A stretch of DNA of 64,000 nt from a bacterium. Its GTDB lineage: Bacteria > Pseudomonadota > Alphaproteobacteria > SP197. Below are positions 47,992-57,357 of this stretch, piece after piece. Every line of letters starts with the position of its first letter. Position 1 is the first letter of the stretch. The position numbers and the translations under genes were made by a program. The notes under the pieces were generated by a model that was not told the origin of the DNA, ran no database searches, and saw only the letters and a list, made by a program, of their open reading frames with translations. Location of the stretch: positions 62,001-126,000 of the forward strand of contig JAPPGE010000060.1 of assembly GCA_028821455.1 (NCBI GenBank). The letters run 5' to 3'.

Positions 47992-49031
47992 GGAAGCCGT
48001 TCTCCGGTCGTGCTGTCGAATGCGTGCAGCCGGTCCGGCCGGAGTGCCAGTGACAACGTCTCGCCGGCACGGACCATACCGCGTATGTCGCCGCTGGTTC
48101 GAACGGTCAGGCGCGCACCACGGGCATTGCTGAGATGGACAAGCGCCTCGTGTCCGAGGTCCTCGATTCTGTTGACGCGTGCCTCGCCAATCGGGACCGC
48201 GCCTTCGGCCGACCCGATCAGGAGGTGCTCGGGCCGAATACCGAGCGTCGATCCACAGCCGCGATCGACCGTCGTTGAGGCGTCGCCGAGAAGGTCCTTC
48301 GCGTCATGGAGGTTCATGCGCGGACTGCCGATGAAACCCGCCACAAAGGTGTTCGCTGGCCGTTCGTAGAGTTCGGTGGGAACACCGACCTGCATGATCC
48401 GGCCCTGGTTCATCACCGCGATCCGATCACCCATCGTCATGGCCTCGACCTGATCATGAGTCACGTAGACCGTCGTGGTTGTCAGCTGGCGCTGCATCTC
48501 GGAGATTTCACCCCGCATCTGAACCCTGAGTTCCGCATCGAGATTGGACAGCGGCTCATCGAAGAGGAATGCATCCGGCCTGCGAATCATGGCGCGCCCC
48601 AGGGCAACACGCTGCGCCTGGCCACCCGAAAGCTGGCGAGGCTTCCGGGCGAGCAGCTCGCCGAGACCCAGCATGTCGGCGACGCGCTCGACCTCGCTCC
48701 TGACGGTGGCGGGATCGGTCTTCCTGATTCTCAGTCCGAAGGAAAGATTGTCGCGCACCGACATGTTCGGAAACAACGCGTAGGACTGGAACACCATCGA
48801 GATGTTGCGCTGGGCGGGAGAGAGATGGTTGACGCGTTCGCCGCCAATCATCAGGTCGCCCGACGAGATGGTCTCGAGACCTGCGATCATCCTGAGCGTG
48901 GTCGACTTGGCGCAGCCCGAGGGACCGACCAGTACCATGAACTCTCCCTCGCGGACGTGGAGGTCGAGGCCGGAGATGACCTTGACATCGCCGTAGCTCT
49001 TCGCGACGTCCAGAAATCGGATGTCTCTCAT
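47988..49031 (-). CDS. ABC transporter ATP-binding protein, UgpC/MalK family
   Basis: LVGPSGCAKSTTLRMIAGLETISSGDLMIGG, LSGGQAQRVALGRAMIRRPDAFLFDEPLSNLDAELRVQMR. Confidence 0.92.
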   Translation of the reverse strand: MRDIRFLDVAKSYGDVKVISGLDLHVREGEFMVLVGPSGCAKSTTLRMIAGLETISSGDLMIGGERVNHLSPAQRNISMVFQSYALFPNMSVRDNLSFGLRIRKTDPATVRSEVERVADMLGLGELLARKPRQLSGGQAQRVALGRAMIRRPDAFLFDEPLSNLDAELRVQMRGEISEMQRQLTTTTVYVTHDQVEAMTMGDRIAVMNQGRIMQVGVPTELYERPANTFVAGFIGSPRMNLHDAKDLLGDASTTVDRGCGSTLGIRPEHLLIGSAEGAVPIGEARVNRIEDLGHEALVHLSNARGARLTVRTSGDIRGMVRAGETLSLALRPDRLHAFDSTTGERLP

Positions 49032-49543
49032 CGGAATGCGTTCCAGTCCGGGGAAATCGAGACGATCGCATCAATCTCGACGGTGATGTTGCCGGGCAGG
49101 GATGCCATGCCAACGGCGGTGCGCGCATGCCTGCCCCGTTCGCCGAAGACATCGCAAAACAGGTTCGAGCAACCGTCGATGACCGCCGGGTGATCGACGA
49201 AATCGGGTCCGGCATTGACCATGCCGAAGACGCGTCGAATCTGCACGACGTGTTCAAGCGAGCCAAGGATTTCCCTTATCGCTGCGATCAGCACGAGCCC
49301 GGTTCTTTGCGCGTGGTGGAACGCCTCATGGACCGGAACGTCGAGCCCGACCTTGCCCGTCGCCAGCCTGCCGCATTCCAGGACCGGCCCCTGGCCCGAC
49401 AGATAGAGTGTTGTGCCTTCGATGGAGCCCAGATCGAAGTTCCCGACAGGCGCGGGGACCGGGGGGACGACATGGCCAAGTTCGGCGAGCCGCCGGTCCG
49501 CGATGCTCTCCGGTCCGGCCGTTCCGCGTCGTCGTGTGTTCAT
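49028..49543 (-). CDS. Rid-family (YjgF/YER057c/UK114) protein
   Basis: FDLGSIEGTTLYLSGQGPVLECGRLATGKVG...EAFHHAQRTGLVLIAAIREILGSLEHVVQIRRVFGMVNAGPDFVDHPAVIDGCSNLFCDVFGERGRHARTAVGMASLPGNITVEIDAIV. Confidence 0.87.
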   Translation of the reverse strand: MNTRRRGTAGPESIADRRLAELGHVVPPVPAPVGNFDLGSIEGTTLYLSGQGPVLECGRLATGKVGLDVPVHEAFHHAQRTGLVLIAAIREILGSLEHVVQIRRVFGMVNAGPDFVDHPAVIDGCSNLFCDVFGERGRHARTAVGMASLPGNITVEIDAIVSISPDWNAFR

Positions 49544-50583
49544 GCGACAAAGGCTCCCTCGATCCTGTTTCGGGCAGCGGTCAGGAACTCTTCCGTCACG
49601 TCGAAGTCGTTGGCGATACCGTAGGCGAGGCCTTCACGCTCGACGAAGGTTCTCAGTCCGCGCATGGCTTCGAAGACGTCGCGCCACGTCACGTTCATGG
49701 CGGCAGGGCGAATGTCGAGGCCGAGACGGATCACCGCGCCAAGCAGTTCGTCCACACGCTGATCGTGCATCATGGCGCCCAGCACGAGACCCAGACACAC
49801 TGCCTGGCCGTGCAGGAACGCTTTCCCCGTTCCCGCTTCGAGGGCATAGAAGATGTAGTGCTCGATGCCTTCGATGTGGCGCGGATTCCAGCCCGCACCG
49901 TGATAGGAGGCGCCGCCCCATCTCAGGCCGTCGACCAGAATCCGGATGCCACGCGGAGAAAGCATCCTGATTTCGTCAAGTTCGGCCAGTGCCGTCTCGG
50001 CCTTCGCCAACGAGATCGCGGCGAGACTATCATCGTAAGGCCATCGCGATTCGCATTTGCCCTGGGCCTCGGCGTGACGCCAGTCCATGACGCCGGTGAC
50101 GAAGCACAGGACGTCGCCGATGCCGCCGATGTTGAGCGCTCGGGGTGCGGACCTGATGATGTCCAGATCGATGTAGACGGTCTGCGGGACCGCCCACCCG
50201 ACATACCTGACGACGCTGTTCTCCCGGACTCCCGCACGATGTCCGAAGACGGCATCGACGGAAAGCGATGTCGGAAACTGGAAGAGCGGCAGGTTGCGAC
50301 GCCAGGCGACATACTTCGCAGCATCGATCGCCTGACCACCTCCCAGACCGACAACCGAGGCGACGTCCGCAAGCGCCTCGAGATCGGCTTCCAGCGCAGC
50401 ACGTTCCATGGAACGCACCATGTAGGGCATTGCATCGTCCGGCAGGGCGTCGCGAAAGAGGGGCCAGAGATCCTCCATCGTCACGACCAGCATGGGCGGA
50501 CACACGAAGTTCGCCGCTTCGCAAAGGAGGTTGCGTCCGAAGACTGTCGTGAACTGCGGGATATCGAATTCCTTGAACGGCAT
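49540..50583 (-). CDS. Iron-containing alcohol dehydrogenase / sn-glycerol-1-phosphate dehydrogenase-like (paralog A)
   Basis: VGLGGGQAIDAAKYVAWRRNLPLFQFPTSLSVDAVFGHRAGVRE, GDVLCFVTGVMDW, HIEGIEHYIFYALE, HGQAVCLGLVLGAM; colinear with paralog B. Confidence 0.82.
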   Translation of the reverse strand: MPFKEFDIPQFTTVFGRNLLCEAANFVCPPMLVVTMEDLWPLFRDALPDDAMPYMVRSMERAALEADLEALADVASVVGLGGGQAIDAAKYVAWRRNLPLFQFPTSLSVDAVFGHRAGVRENSVVRYVGWAVPQTVYIDLDIIRSAPRALNIGGIGDVLCFVTGVMDWRHAEAQGKCESRWPYDDSLAAISLAKAETALAELDEIRMLSPRGIRILVDGLRWGGASYHGAGWNPRHIEGIEHYIFYALEAGTGKAFLHGQAVCLGLVLGAMMHDQRVDELLGAVIRLGLDIRPAAMNVTWRDVFEAMRGLRTFVEREGLAYGIANDFDVTEEFLTAARNRIEGAFVA

Positions 50584-50586
50584 GGT

Positions 50587-51444
50587 TCAGCCCTTGACTG
50601 CGCCAAGGGACAGCCCCTTGACGATGTGTTTCTGCGCGGCGACGGCGAACAGCAGCATCGGCACGATGGCAACGATCGACGCGGCGGTCATCGCACCCCA
50701 GTCGAGCGCAGCATAGCCGCGAAAGCTCGTCACTCCGAGCGTGACCGTCTGCGCCCTGGAGAACGTCAGCCCCAGTGCGATGGCAAGTTCGTTCCAGATC
50801 CAGATGGCGTTCAGGACGGCCGTAGCGGCCATCCCGGGCAAGGTACAGGGCACGTAGATTCTCGTCAGGATCTGCCAGTTGGAAGCGCCTTCGATGCGCG
50901 CGGCCTCGTCAATGGCCGGATTGATCTCGCGGAAGAACGAACTCAGGAGCCAGATCGACAGCGGCAGGACATGCACCTGGTACATGAGGGCAAGGCCGAC
51001 ATGGGTGTCATAGAGTCCGGTCCACTGATAGAGCGAGAACATCGGAATGACGAAGAGAAATTCGGGAAGCATGTAGGCAAGGATCAGCCAGACGCCGACG
51101 AGGTTCCTGCCTCTGATCTTCATGCGGACGATGGCGTAGGCCGTCGGAATGGCGATGGCGAGCGACAGTGCCACGCCGATGGCCGTGATGATGACGGAGT
51201 TCAGGAACGTGTACTTGAACGTTTCATGGCCCCAGAGCTTGAGGTAGTTGGCGGTTGTCGGATCGAAGATCCATAGCGGAGGGCTGGCAAGGCCGTCGCG
51301 CCTGGTCTTGAGCGAGACCGTCAGCACCCAGTAAACCGGGAACAGACTGAACAGGACCATGGCGCCGGTGAAGACGTAGGCCCACGCCTTCGAGAGGCCT
51401 GTTCCCGGACCGCCGTGGAAATGCAGGGTCGTGCGCGCCGTCAT
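50587..51444 (-). CDS. Carbohydrate-type ABC transporter permease (UgpE/MalG-like)
   Basis: Multi-TM protein; EAARIEGASNWQILTRIYVPCTLPG EAA loop. Confidence 0.9.
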   Translation of the reverse strand: MTARTTLHFHGGPGTGLSKAWAYVFTGAMVLFSLFPVYWVLTVSLKTRRDGLASPPLWIFDPTTANYLKLWGHETFKYTFLNSVIITAIGVALSLAIAIPTAYAIVRMKIRGRNLVGVWLILAYMLPEFLFVIPMFSLYQWTGLYDTHVGLALMYQVHVLPLSIWLLSSFFREINPAIDEAARIEGASNWQILTRIYVPCTLPGMAATAVLNAIWIWNELAIALGLTFSRAQTVTLGVTSFRGYAALDWGAMTAASIVAIVPMLLFAVAAQKHIVKGLSLGAVKG

Positions 51445-52322
51445 GCGTCGCGTTCACCGCGGCGCTGCAGCGCCTGCAAGGTGAGGGAAATGACGAGAAT
51501 CAGGATCGAGAACAGGATCATCGTCGCCATCGCCTTGCCGATTTGTTGATAGCTGTAGGCGGTGCGGTAGACAAAGGTCTGCACGACTTCCGTTGCCAGG
51601 GCCGGTCCGCCACCGGTCGTGCCGAAGACGATGTCGAAGACCTTCAGGGTGTCGATGGCGCGGATGATGATGACGGTGATCAACAGCGAACGGAGCATCG
51701 GCAGCTTGATGGACCAGAAGATGGTGAATTCGCTCGCACCCTCGACGCGGGCAGCCTCGACCGGCTCCGCCGGCAGGCTTCGCAATCCGGCGAGCATGAT
51801 GATGAAGACGAAGGCGGTCTGCCACCAGACATCGACCGCGACGATGGACGCCATCGCCGTGTCGGCGGCGCCATAGAATGCCGAAGGACCGAGGCCGAAC
51901 GCGCCGATCAGATGGTTGATGATGCCGAGGAAGGGATCGAACATGACCTTCGACATCAGGGCGACAACGATGCCGGAAACCATGAGCGGCAACATGATGA
52001 CCGCGCGGATGAGGTCTGTCCGGATAGCCAGTTTGTCGACCTGCACCGCGAGGTAGAACCCCAGTGCGGTCTCGATGGCTGTTGCCCAGGCGGCGAACAC
52101 CACCGTGTTCTTGATGACGCTCCAAAACTCGGCGTCGGCGAGGAGGTTGGCGTAGTTCGCCCAGCCCACCAGTTCGAACTGGTTGCCCCAGTTCCAGTTG
52201 GTGAATGACACCGCCAGTCCGAACCCGACGGGGTAGACGGAGGTGAACGCGAGAACCAGGAGACAGGGCAGGACGAACCAGAAGGCCGAGGCGCTGCCAA
52301 GGAACCTGAGCGCAGACGTCAT
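51441..52322 (-). CDS. Carbohydrate-type ABC transporter permease (UgpA/MalF-like)
   Basis: Multi-TM protein; VEAARVEGASEFTIFWSIKLPMLRSLL EAA loop; start MTSALRFLGSA. Confidence 0.9.
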   Translation of the reverse strand: MTSALRFLGSASAFWFVLPCLLVLAFTSVYPVGFGLAVSFTNWNWGNQFELVGWANYANLLADAEFWSVIKNTVVFAAWATAIETALGFYLAVQVDKLAIRTDLIRAVIMLPLMVSGIVVALMSKVMFDPFLGIINHLIGAFGLGPSAFYGAADTAMASIVAVDVWWQTAFVFIIMLAGLRSLPAEPVEAARVEGASEFTIFWSIKLPMLRSLLITVIIIRAIDTLKVFDIVFGTTGGGPALATEVVQTFVYRTAYSYQQIGKAMATMILFSILILVISLTLQALQRRGERDA

Positions 52323-52407
52323 GGCGCTCTCCGGACCGGAAAGCAGGATGAACTCTCCGGAAAGATGCCCCGGATGGCAGCAAGTTGCCATCCGAGACGA
52401 GGCACGT

Positions 52408-53775
52408 TCAGTTGGCGAGCATTGTCTCGAAGTCGGCCTGAGCCGAGGCGCCGGCCTCGGCAGGGTCCGCACCGCCATAGATGTCCTGAATCACATCGAC
52501 GATGCGCAGTGCGAACTCGCTCCAGCCGGCACGCTGAACGACGGAAGTCTGCGAGTTCGGCATGGCCGCTGCCACGGCTTCGACATAGGACTGCGGGAAG
52601 CTCGCCGCGTACTCGGGATCCTGCCACGTCGACAGGCGCGGGGCGCCGCCGTGCAACTTGCCGATGGCGGTCGCGTTGTCGGTGTTCGACATGTACTGGA
52701 TGAAGAGCCAGCCAGCCTCTGGCGATGCGGCGTTTTGCGGAATTCCGAAACCCCATTGCCAGTGGGCCGTATAGGGCTCACCGTCGGCGTTATCGACAGG
52801 AATGACCGAGTAACCGATCTTGCCGGCGACAGGGCTGTCGTCCGGGTTCTCGAAGCCGGGCGCGAAGAGGCTCGCGTCAATGAAGAACGCCGCACCGCCC
52901 GCCATGAAGAACTGCGAGGCGTCGGGCCAGTCCATGGCCTGGATGTTGACGGGACCGGCTTTCATCAGCTCCGCATAGTTCGCGAGGCCCCGCACGATGT
53001 CGGGATCGTTCATCTTCGGCTTCGACCAGTCGCCATCGAACCAGACGTTTTGGGGAGCGGAGCGGTCCGCCGCGCCGACCGAGTTGTTGACGAAACCGGT
53101 GACGGTATCGATCAGCGTGTCCGAACGGATGCCACGCAGCACGGCGCCTGCGATGGCGCCCCCGCTTTCCTCCTTAACCTCGCGCGCCGCAGCGATCAGT
53201 TCTGCCATCGTCGTCGGCATCTGGCCGTCGAGATACTGGTTCACGTGATCCATGTTGGCGAACAGGATGTAGGTCTCGAACGATGCCGGGATACCGTGGT
53301 ACTCCCAGCGGCCGTCGATGTCGTACCTGGTTGCATCAAGGAAGCCTGCCGGGATGTCGTCCAGATTGTAGTCCGGAGCCGTGAGATCAGCGCTGTCGAT
53401 GAAGTCCTGCAAGGAATGGACGAGGTCATTGGTGTGCTGGGTGTAGGCCGTGGAGTCCATTGGCAGGAAGTAGACGTCCATCTGCGAGTTGCCACCCGAG
53501 CCGCGCAGCGCCACTTCCATGCGGTCGAAGTAGAGATCTTCGGCCATGGTCTGCAGGGTGACGTCGATTCCGGTGTCGGCCTCGAACTGGTCGAGCACCA
53601 CACGCACGCCGTCCGTGACAGGATGTTCCGGCATCATGACCGTGATCGACTCTCCCGAAAGCTGGTCCCACGAAAATTCGGCCGCAGCAATCGTGGTACT
53701 GACGGCAAGGGCCACCGACGATGCGGTGGCCAGCTTGGCCGCCCTGACAAGGGCTCCTCGCCGAGATGTGTTCAT
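52408..53775 (-). CDS. Extracellular solute-binding protein (family 1, UgpB/MalE-like)
   Basis: Leader MNTSRRGALVRAAKLATASSVALAVSTTIAAAE then SITVMMPEHPVTDGVRVVLDQFEADTGIDVTLQT; AFFIDASLFAPGFENPDDSPVAGKIGYSVIP. Confidence 0.9.
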   Translation of the reverse strand: MNTSRRGALVRAAKLATASSVALAVSTTIAAAEFSWDQLSGESITVMMPEHPVTDGVRVVLDQFEADTGIDVTLQTMAEDLYFDRMEVALRGSGGNSQMDVYFLPMDSTAYTQHTNDLVHSLQDFIDSADLTAPDYNLDDIPAGFLDATRYDIDGRWEYHGIPASFETYILFANMDHVNQYLDGQMPTTMAELIAAAREVKEESGGAIAGAVLRGIRSDTLIDTVTGFVNNSVGAADRSAPQNVWFDGDWSKPKMNDPDIVRGLANYAELMKAGPVNIQAMDWPDASQFFMAGGAAFFIDASLFAPGFENPDDSPVAGKIGYSVIPVDNADGEPYTAHWQWGFGIPQNAASPEAGWLFIQYMSNTDNATAIGKLHGGAPRLSTWQDPEYAASFPQSYVEAVAAAMPNSQTSVVQRAGWSEFALRIVDVIQDIYGGADPAEAGASAQADFETMLAN

Positions 53776-53814
53776 CGTTTCCTCCGTGTGTTCTGAAGGC
53801 CTGCTGACCAGGCA

Positions 53815-53856
53815 TTGGTCAACTGGAATTTCCGGAAACGGAAATCGGTTGACCAA
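53815..53856. promoter_or_regulatory. Nested palindrome TTGGTCAAC-N24-GTTGACCAA with inner ATTTCCG-N4-CGGAAAT; candidate GntR operator
   Basis: Exact 9+9 bp outer and 7+7 bp inner inverted repeats, 40 bp upstream of the SBP start and facing the divergent GntR gene. Confidence 0.65.
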
Positions 53857-53978
53857 TTGGCGCAGATGCACAACCATTTGTCAATTCCCGAGTTCGTCAC
53901 CATGTGACCATGAGGCTGCTCTCTCCGGAAAGCGTGGTGGTTCGCGTGACCGGACGACACATTTGAAAGGAACCGCCC

Positions 53979-54671
53979 GTGTCGATTGCCTTTGATGTGA
54001 CCGACCGCGTGTATCGGGAGATTCGCGATCTCCTGCGTTCGGGCGACATCCTGCCTGGCCAGAGACTGCCCAACGAGCGCAAGCTGGCCGAGATGAGGGG
54101 AGCCACCCGTACCCAGGTGCGCGACGCGCTTCTCATGCTCCAGAAGGAAGGGCTGGTCGAACGCAAGATCGGCAGCGGCACCTACCTTTCCGAGCGTGCG
54201 CCCCAGATCATCGAATTGGCAGACGCGGCGGTCCACATGTCGCCCGAGCGCTCCCACGGCTTCCATGAGACCCTGGAGGCACGGTTGCTCGTCGAACCGT
54301 CGGTTGCGGCACGTGCCGCCGAAGCGCCGACGCCGCAGTTCTGCGAGGATCTCGAGGCGGCGCTGGAACGCATCCTGGCGGCACCTACCTGGCTTCAGTT
54401 CAAGGAAGACATCTACGGGTTCTCACGCCTCTACTACGTTGAGGCGGGCAACGACTTCCTGTGCTGGACCTTTGATGAGATCGTGTCCGCCCGTCGTGCG
54501 AACAAGTTTGACGGCGGGAGTGACCAGGCACCGGTGGCCAACATTGTCCGCAAGCATTTCCACGACCGTCTGTCGAAGATTGCGGATGCCATCACGTCCG
54601 GGGACCCCCAACGGGCAAGAGCCGAAGTGGAAAGCTTCCTCGTCGCAATGGCCGCTTCATTGGCGCTCTGA
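53979..54671 (+). CDS. GntR-family (FadR/FCD) transcriptional regulator
   Basis: VTDRVYREIRDLLRSGDILPGQRLPNERKLAEMRGATRTQVRDALLMLQKEGLVERKIGSGTYL. Confidence 0.9.
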   Translation: MSIAFDVTDRVYREIRDLLRSGDILPGQRLPNERKLAEMRGATRTQVRDALLMLQKEGLVERKIGSGTYLSERAPQIIELADAAVHMSPERSHGFHETLEARLLVEPSVAARAAEAPTPQFCEDLEAALERILAAPTWLQFKEDIYGFSRLYYVEAGNDFLCWTFDEIVSARRANKFDGGSDQAPVANIVRKHFHDRLSKIADAITSGDPQRARAEVESFLVAMAASLAL

Positions 54672-54714
54672 CAGAACAGCGGCACAGGGAACAGAAGGGT
54701 CCCCGGCCTCCAAA

Positions 54715-55092
54715 TCAGGGATCCCGCGACAGGCCTTCGGCTTCCAGGCGATCAAGATAGGCCTGCCAGACACTCTCCTGGTTGCGTCCGAGTTCGTGGA
54801 GATAGTTCCAGGAGTAGATGCCGGTATCGTGCAGATCGTCGAACGAGATGCGTATGGCGTAGTTGCCGACGGGCTCCACCGACATGATGCCGACATGGCG
54901 GCGCCCGGGAACGGTCTTCTTCTGGCCCGCGCCGTGGCCCTGGACCTCGGCCGAGGGGCTTTCGACACGCAGCAGTTCGGCCGGCAGCGTGACGGAAGTT
55001 CCGTCATCGAAGTCGATCTCGAGAGACTTCTGCCGCGACTTCAGGCGAATCTCCAGGGGCCGATGGCGGCTGGGATGGGCCTCGCCCTTCAC
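54715..55092 (-). CDS. DUF971-domain protein
   Basis: [80 protein letters not shown]. Confidence 0.88.
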   Translation of the reverse strand: MKGEAHPSRHRPLEIRLKSRQKSLEIDFDDGTSVTLPAELLRVESPSAEVQGHGAGQKKTVPGRRHVGIMSVEPVGNYAIRISFDDLHDTGIYSWNYLHELGRNQESVWQAYLDRLEAEGLSRDP

Positions 55093-55280
55093 GATTCCTC
55101 CTCATCGAGAGGCCGCGCCTCGTCGACCAGCATGATCGGGATGCCGTCCCGGATGGGGTAGGCGAGGCCCGCTTCGGCACTCACCAGTTCCTGGCGTTCG
55201 CGATCCAGGGTGAGCGGTCCCTTGGTCAGCGGGCAGACCAGGATCTCGAGAAGCCGGGGATCGACGTCGGTTCCACTCAT
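55089..55280 (-). CDS. Trm112-family protein (UPF0434-like)
   Basis: [57 protein letters not shown]. Confidence 0.9.
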   Translation of the reverse strand: MSGTDVDPRLLEILVCPLTKGPLTLDRERQELVSAEAGLAYPIRDGIPIMLVDEARPLDEEES

Positions 55281-55594
55281 GGCGATTGCCTCTCGCAGAC
55301 ATGTCCCGTGATGTCCATATGGTCTCCCTTGCACCCACAAACCAGGCGGACCTTGAACCGACCCCACCGGATGCACTGTTTGCCTGTATCCGTCAGTCAG
55401 CAGTGGTCCGAAGATTACTACTCGACGCGTGCACCTTGCCGCAATGGCGAAAGGAGACACTGGCAACGCTCTGCCACATCGGGCCAAGAGGCGAACCTGA
55501 TGCCCTCGCGCGACAGGACAGCGTGAGAGACATTTCGCCGATGGCTGGCGGAGCAGCAGGATGGAATCCGAACTCCAGAATCGTCATTGGGGGG

Positions 55595-55681
55595 TCACTG
55601 CCGGACAGGGCTGTTGTCGTCTTCCCGGCTGGCAATCTCGAGCAGGGTGGTGAGGATGCGGCTTGATCGTGGCGCCGAACG
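55595..55681 (-). repeat. Dispersed repeat copy A: 3'-terminal gene fragment ...RILTTLLEIASREDDNSPVRQ-stop
   Basis: Shares TCACTGCCG(G/A)AC...CTCGAGCAGGGT(G/T)GTGAGGATG with copy B (my count: 9 mismatches in 64 nt). Confidence 0.7.
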
Positions 55682-55785
55682 CGGACACGACCGGTGCTCC
55701 TTGCCCGGCTCGGAAGACTGTTGCAGAGTCGACTTGTCTGGACCTTCCCCGGACACCAAAACCGCAGAGCGGGGGGCTTTCTCCC

Positions 55786-56154
55786 ATGGCCGTCCACGGT
55801 GTCGACCACATCAACATCAGCACCACCAATCTCGAGCGGTGCCGCGAGTTCTACTGTGGCGTGCTGGGTTTGGAGGAGGGCTGGCGGCCGTCGTTTGACA
55901 GCGCCGGCACCTGGCTTTACGCCGGCGGCGAGCCGATTGTTCATGTCAGCGTGACCGACACGCCTCGGGACGGCCTGAGCGCGGTCGATCACGTCGCCTT
56001 CGCCGTGAAAGGGTTCGAGGCGATGAAGGCCCGTCTCGGCGAGCAGGGGATCGCCTTCGAAACCTATGACGTGCCGGATACGCCGACAAAGCAGATCTTC
56101 ATCGAGGACCCTGACGGTGTCTCGGTCGAGCTCAATTTCCGCGACGGCACCTGA
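55786..56154 (+). CDS. VOC-family (glyoxalase/bleomycin-resistance-like) protein
   Basis: VDHINISTTNLERCREFYCGVLGLEEGWRP...VDHVAFAVKGFEAMKARLGEQGIAFETYDVPDTPTKQIFIEDPDGVSVELNF. Confidence 0.9.
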   Translation: MAVHGVDHINISTTNLERCREFYCGVLGLEEGWRPSFDSAGTWLYAGGEPIVHVSVTDTPRDGLSAVDHVAFAVKGFEAMKARLGEQGIAFETYDVPDTPTKQIFIEDPDGVSVELNFRDGT

Positions 56155-56409
56155 TCGGGTGACCGCGGATCATTCGCATTAGGGTAGGCTTGCGGCTTCG
56201 CGGGTGACTTTTCGTTATCCACCAATCTCTTGAGAAGACGAAGTTTTTTCCGCCTGACCGGCCAGCCCTCGACAACACGCCCTGCAAGGGTTTCGAGGTC
56301 GAGGGCTGGCCGGTTTCGGTGATCTCGGGGGCGAAGACATTGTCGAGGAGGCAAGGGTGCTGGCAGACTGCGGACAGCCCGCTCCACTGCCGGCAACGGG
56401 AGGTCCGTC

Positions 56410-57357
56410 ATGAGTCGCATCGTCAGGGTAGGAGCCGCGCAGATGGGTCCCGTGGCGCGCCACGAAAGCCGCGGCGCGGTCGTCGACCGCCTGATCGCAC
56501 TGATGCGGCAGGCCGGTGAGACGGCCTGCGATCTGGTGGTCTTTCCGGAACTCGCGCTGACATCCTTCTTTCCGCGCTGGCTCATCGAGGACGAGGAGGA
56601 GATCGACTCCTGGTTCGAGGACGAGATGCCGGGTACAGAAACCGGACGCCTCTTCGACGAAGCAGAGAGACTGGGCATCGCCTTCCACCTCGGCTATGCG
56701 GAGCGCACCCGGGAGAACGGCGGTATCCACCGCTACAACACGTCGATACTCGTCGACAGTTCGGGCGGGATCATCGGCAAGTACCGCAAGGTCCACCTGC
56801 CGGGGACGGCGGAACCGATCTCGGACAATCCCGGTCAGCATCTCGAGAAGCGCTACTTCGAGGTCGGCAATCTCGGGTTTCCGGTCTTTCCCGCCTTCGG
56901 CGGTCTGATCGGCATGTGCATCTGCAACGACCGGCGCTGGCCGGAGACCTACAGGGTCATGGGCCTCCAGGGCGCCGACATGATCGTGCTCGGCTACAAC
57001 ACGCCCGTGGGACTGGACGCAGAACCGCCCGAAGCCGCGGCGTTGGCGCCGTTCCACAACCACCTGGTGATGCAGGCGGGTGCCTATCAGAACGCCTGCT
57101 GGGTCGTCGGCGTGGCCAAGGCGGGGCACGAGGAGGGTTACGACATGATCGGACAGTCGGCGATCATCGCGCCCACGGGAGAGATCGTCGCCATGTGCCG
57201 CACCTTCGCGGACGAGCTCGTCGCCCATGACTGCGATCTCGATGCGGGGAAGCACAGCCGGGACACGGTCTTCAACTTCGCGGCCCACCGGCGCACGGAG
57301 CACTACGGCCTGATCGTCGAGCGCACCGGTGTCGGTCCGCGGATGGCGCCGCCGTGA
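56410..57357 (+). CDS. N-carbamoyl-D-amino-acid hydrolase-like carbon-nitrogen hydrolase
   Basis: VFPELALTSFFPRW (Glu), GKYRKVHLPG (Lys), GLIGMCICNDRRWPETYRVMGLQGADMIVLGYNTP (Cys); C-terminal VFNFAAHRRTEHYGLI as in D-carbamoylases. Confidence 0.9.
   Translation: MSRIVRVGAAQMGPVARHESRGAVVDRLIALMRQAGETACDLVVFPELALTSFFPRWLIEDEEEIDSWFEDEMPGTETGRLFDEAERLGIAFHLGYAERTRENGGIHRYNTSILVDSSGGIIGKYRKVHLPGTAEPISDNPGQHLEKRYFEVGNLGFPVFPAFGGLIGMCICNDRRWPETYRVMGLQGADMIVLGYNTPVGLDAEPPEAAALAPFHNHLVMQAGAYQNACWVVGVAKAGHEEGYDMIGQSAIIAPTGEIVAMCRTFADELVAHDCDLDAGKHSRDTVFNFAAHRRTEHYGLIVERTGVGPRMAPP

Noticed and set aside
49408-51276. 622-aa plus-strand ORF opposite Rid/dehydrogenase A/permease
   Set aside because: Crosses three overlapping minus-strand genes; no family motifs.
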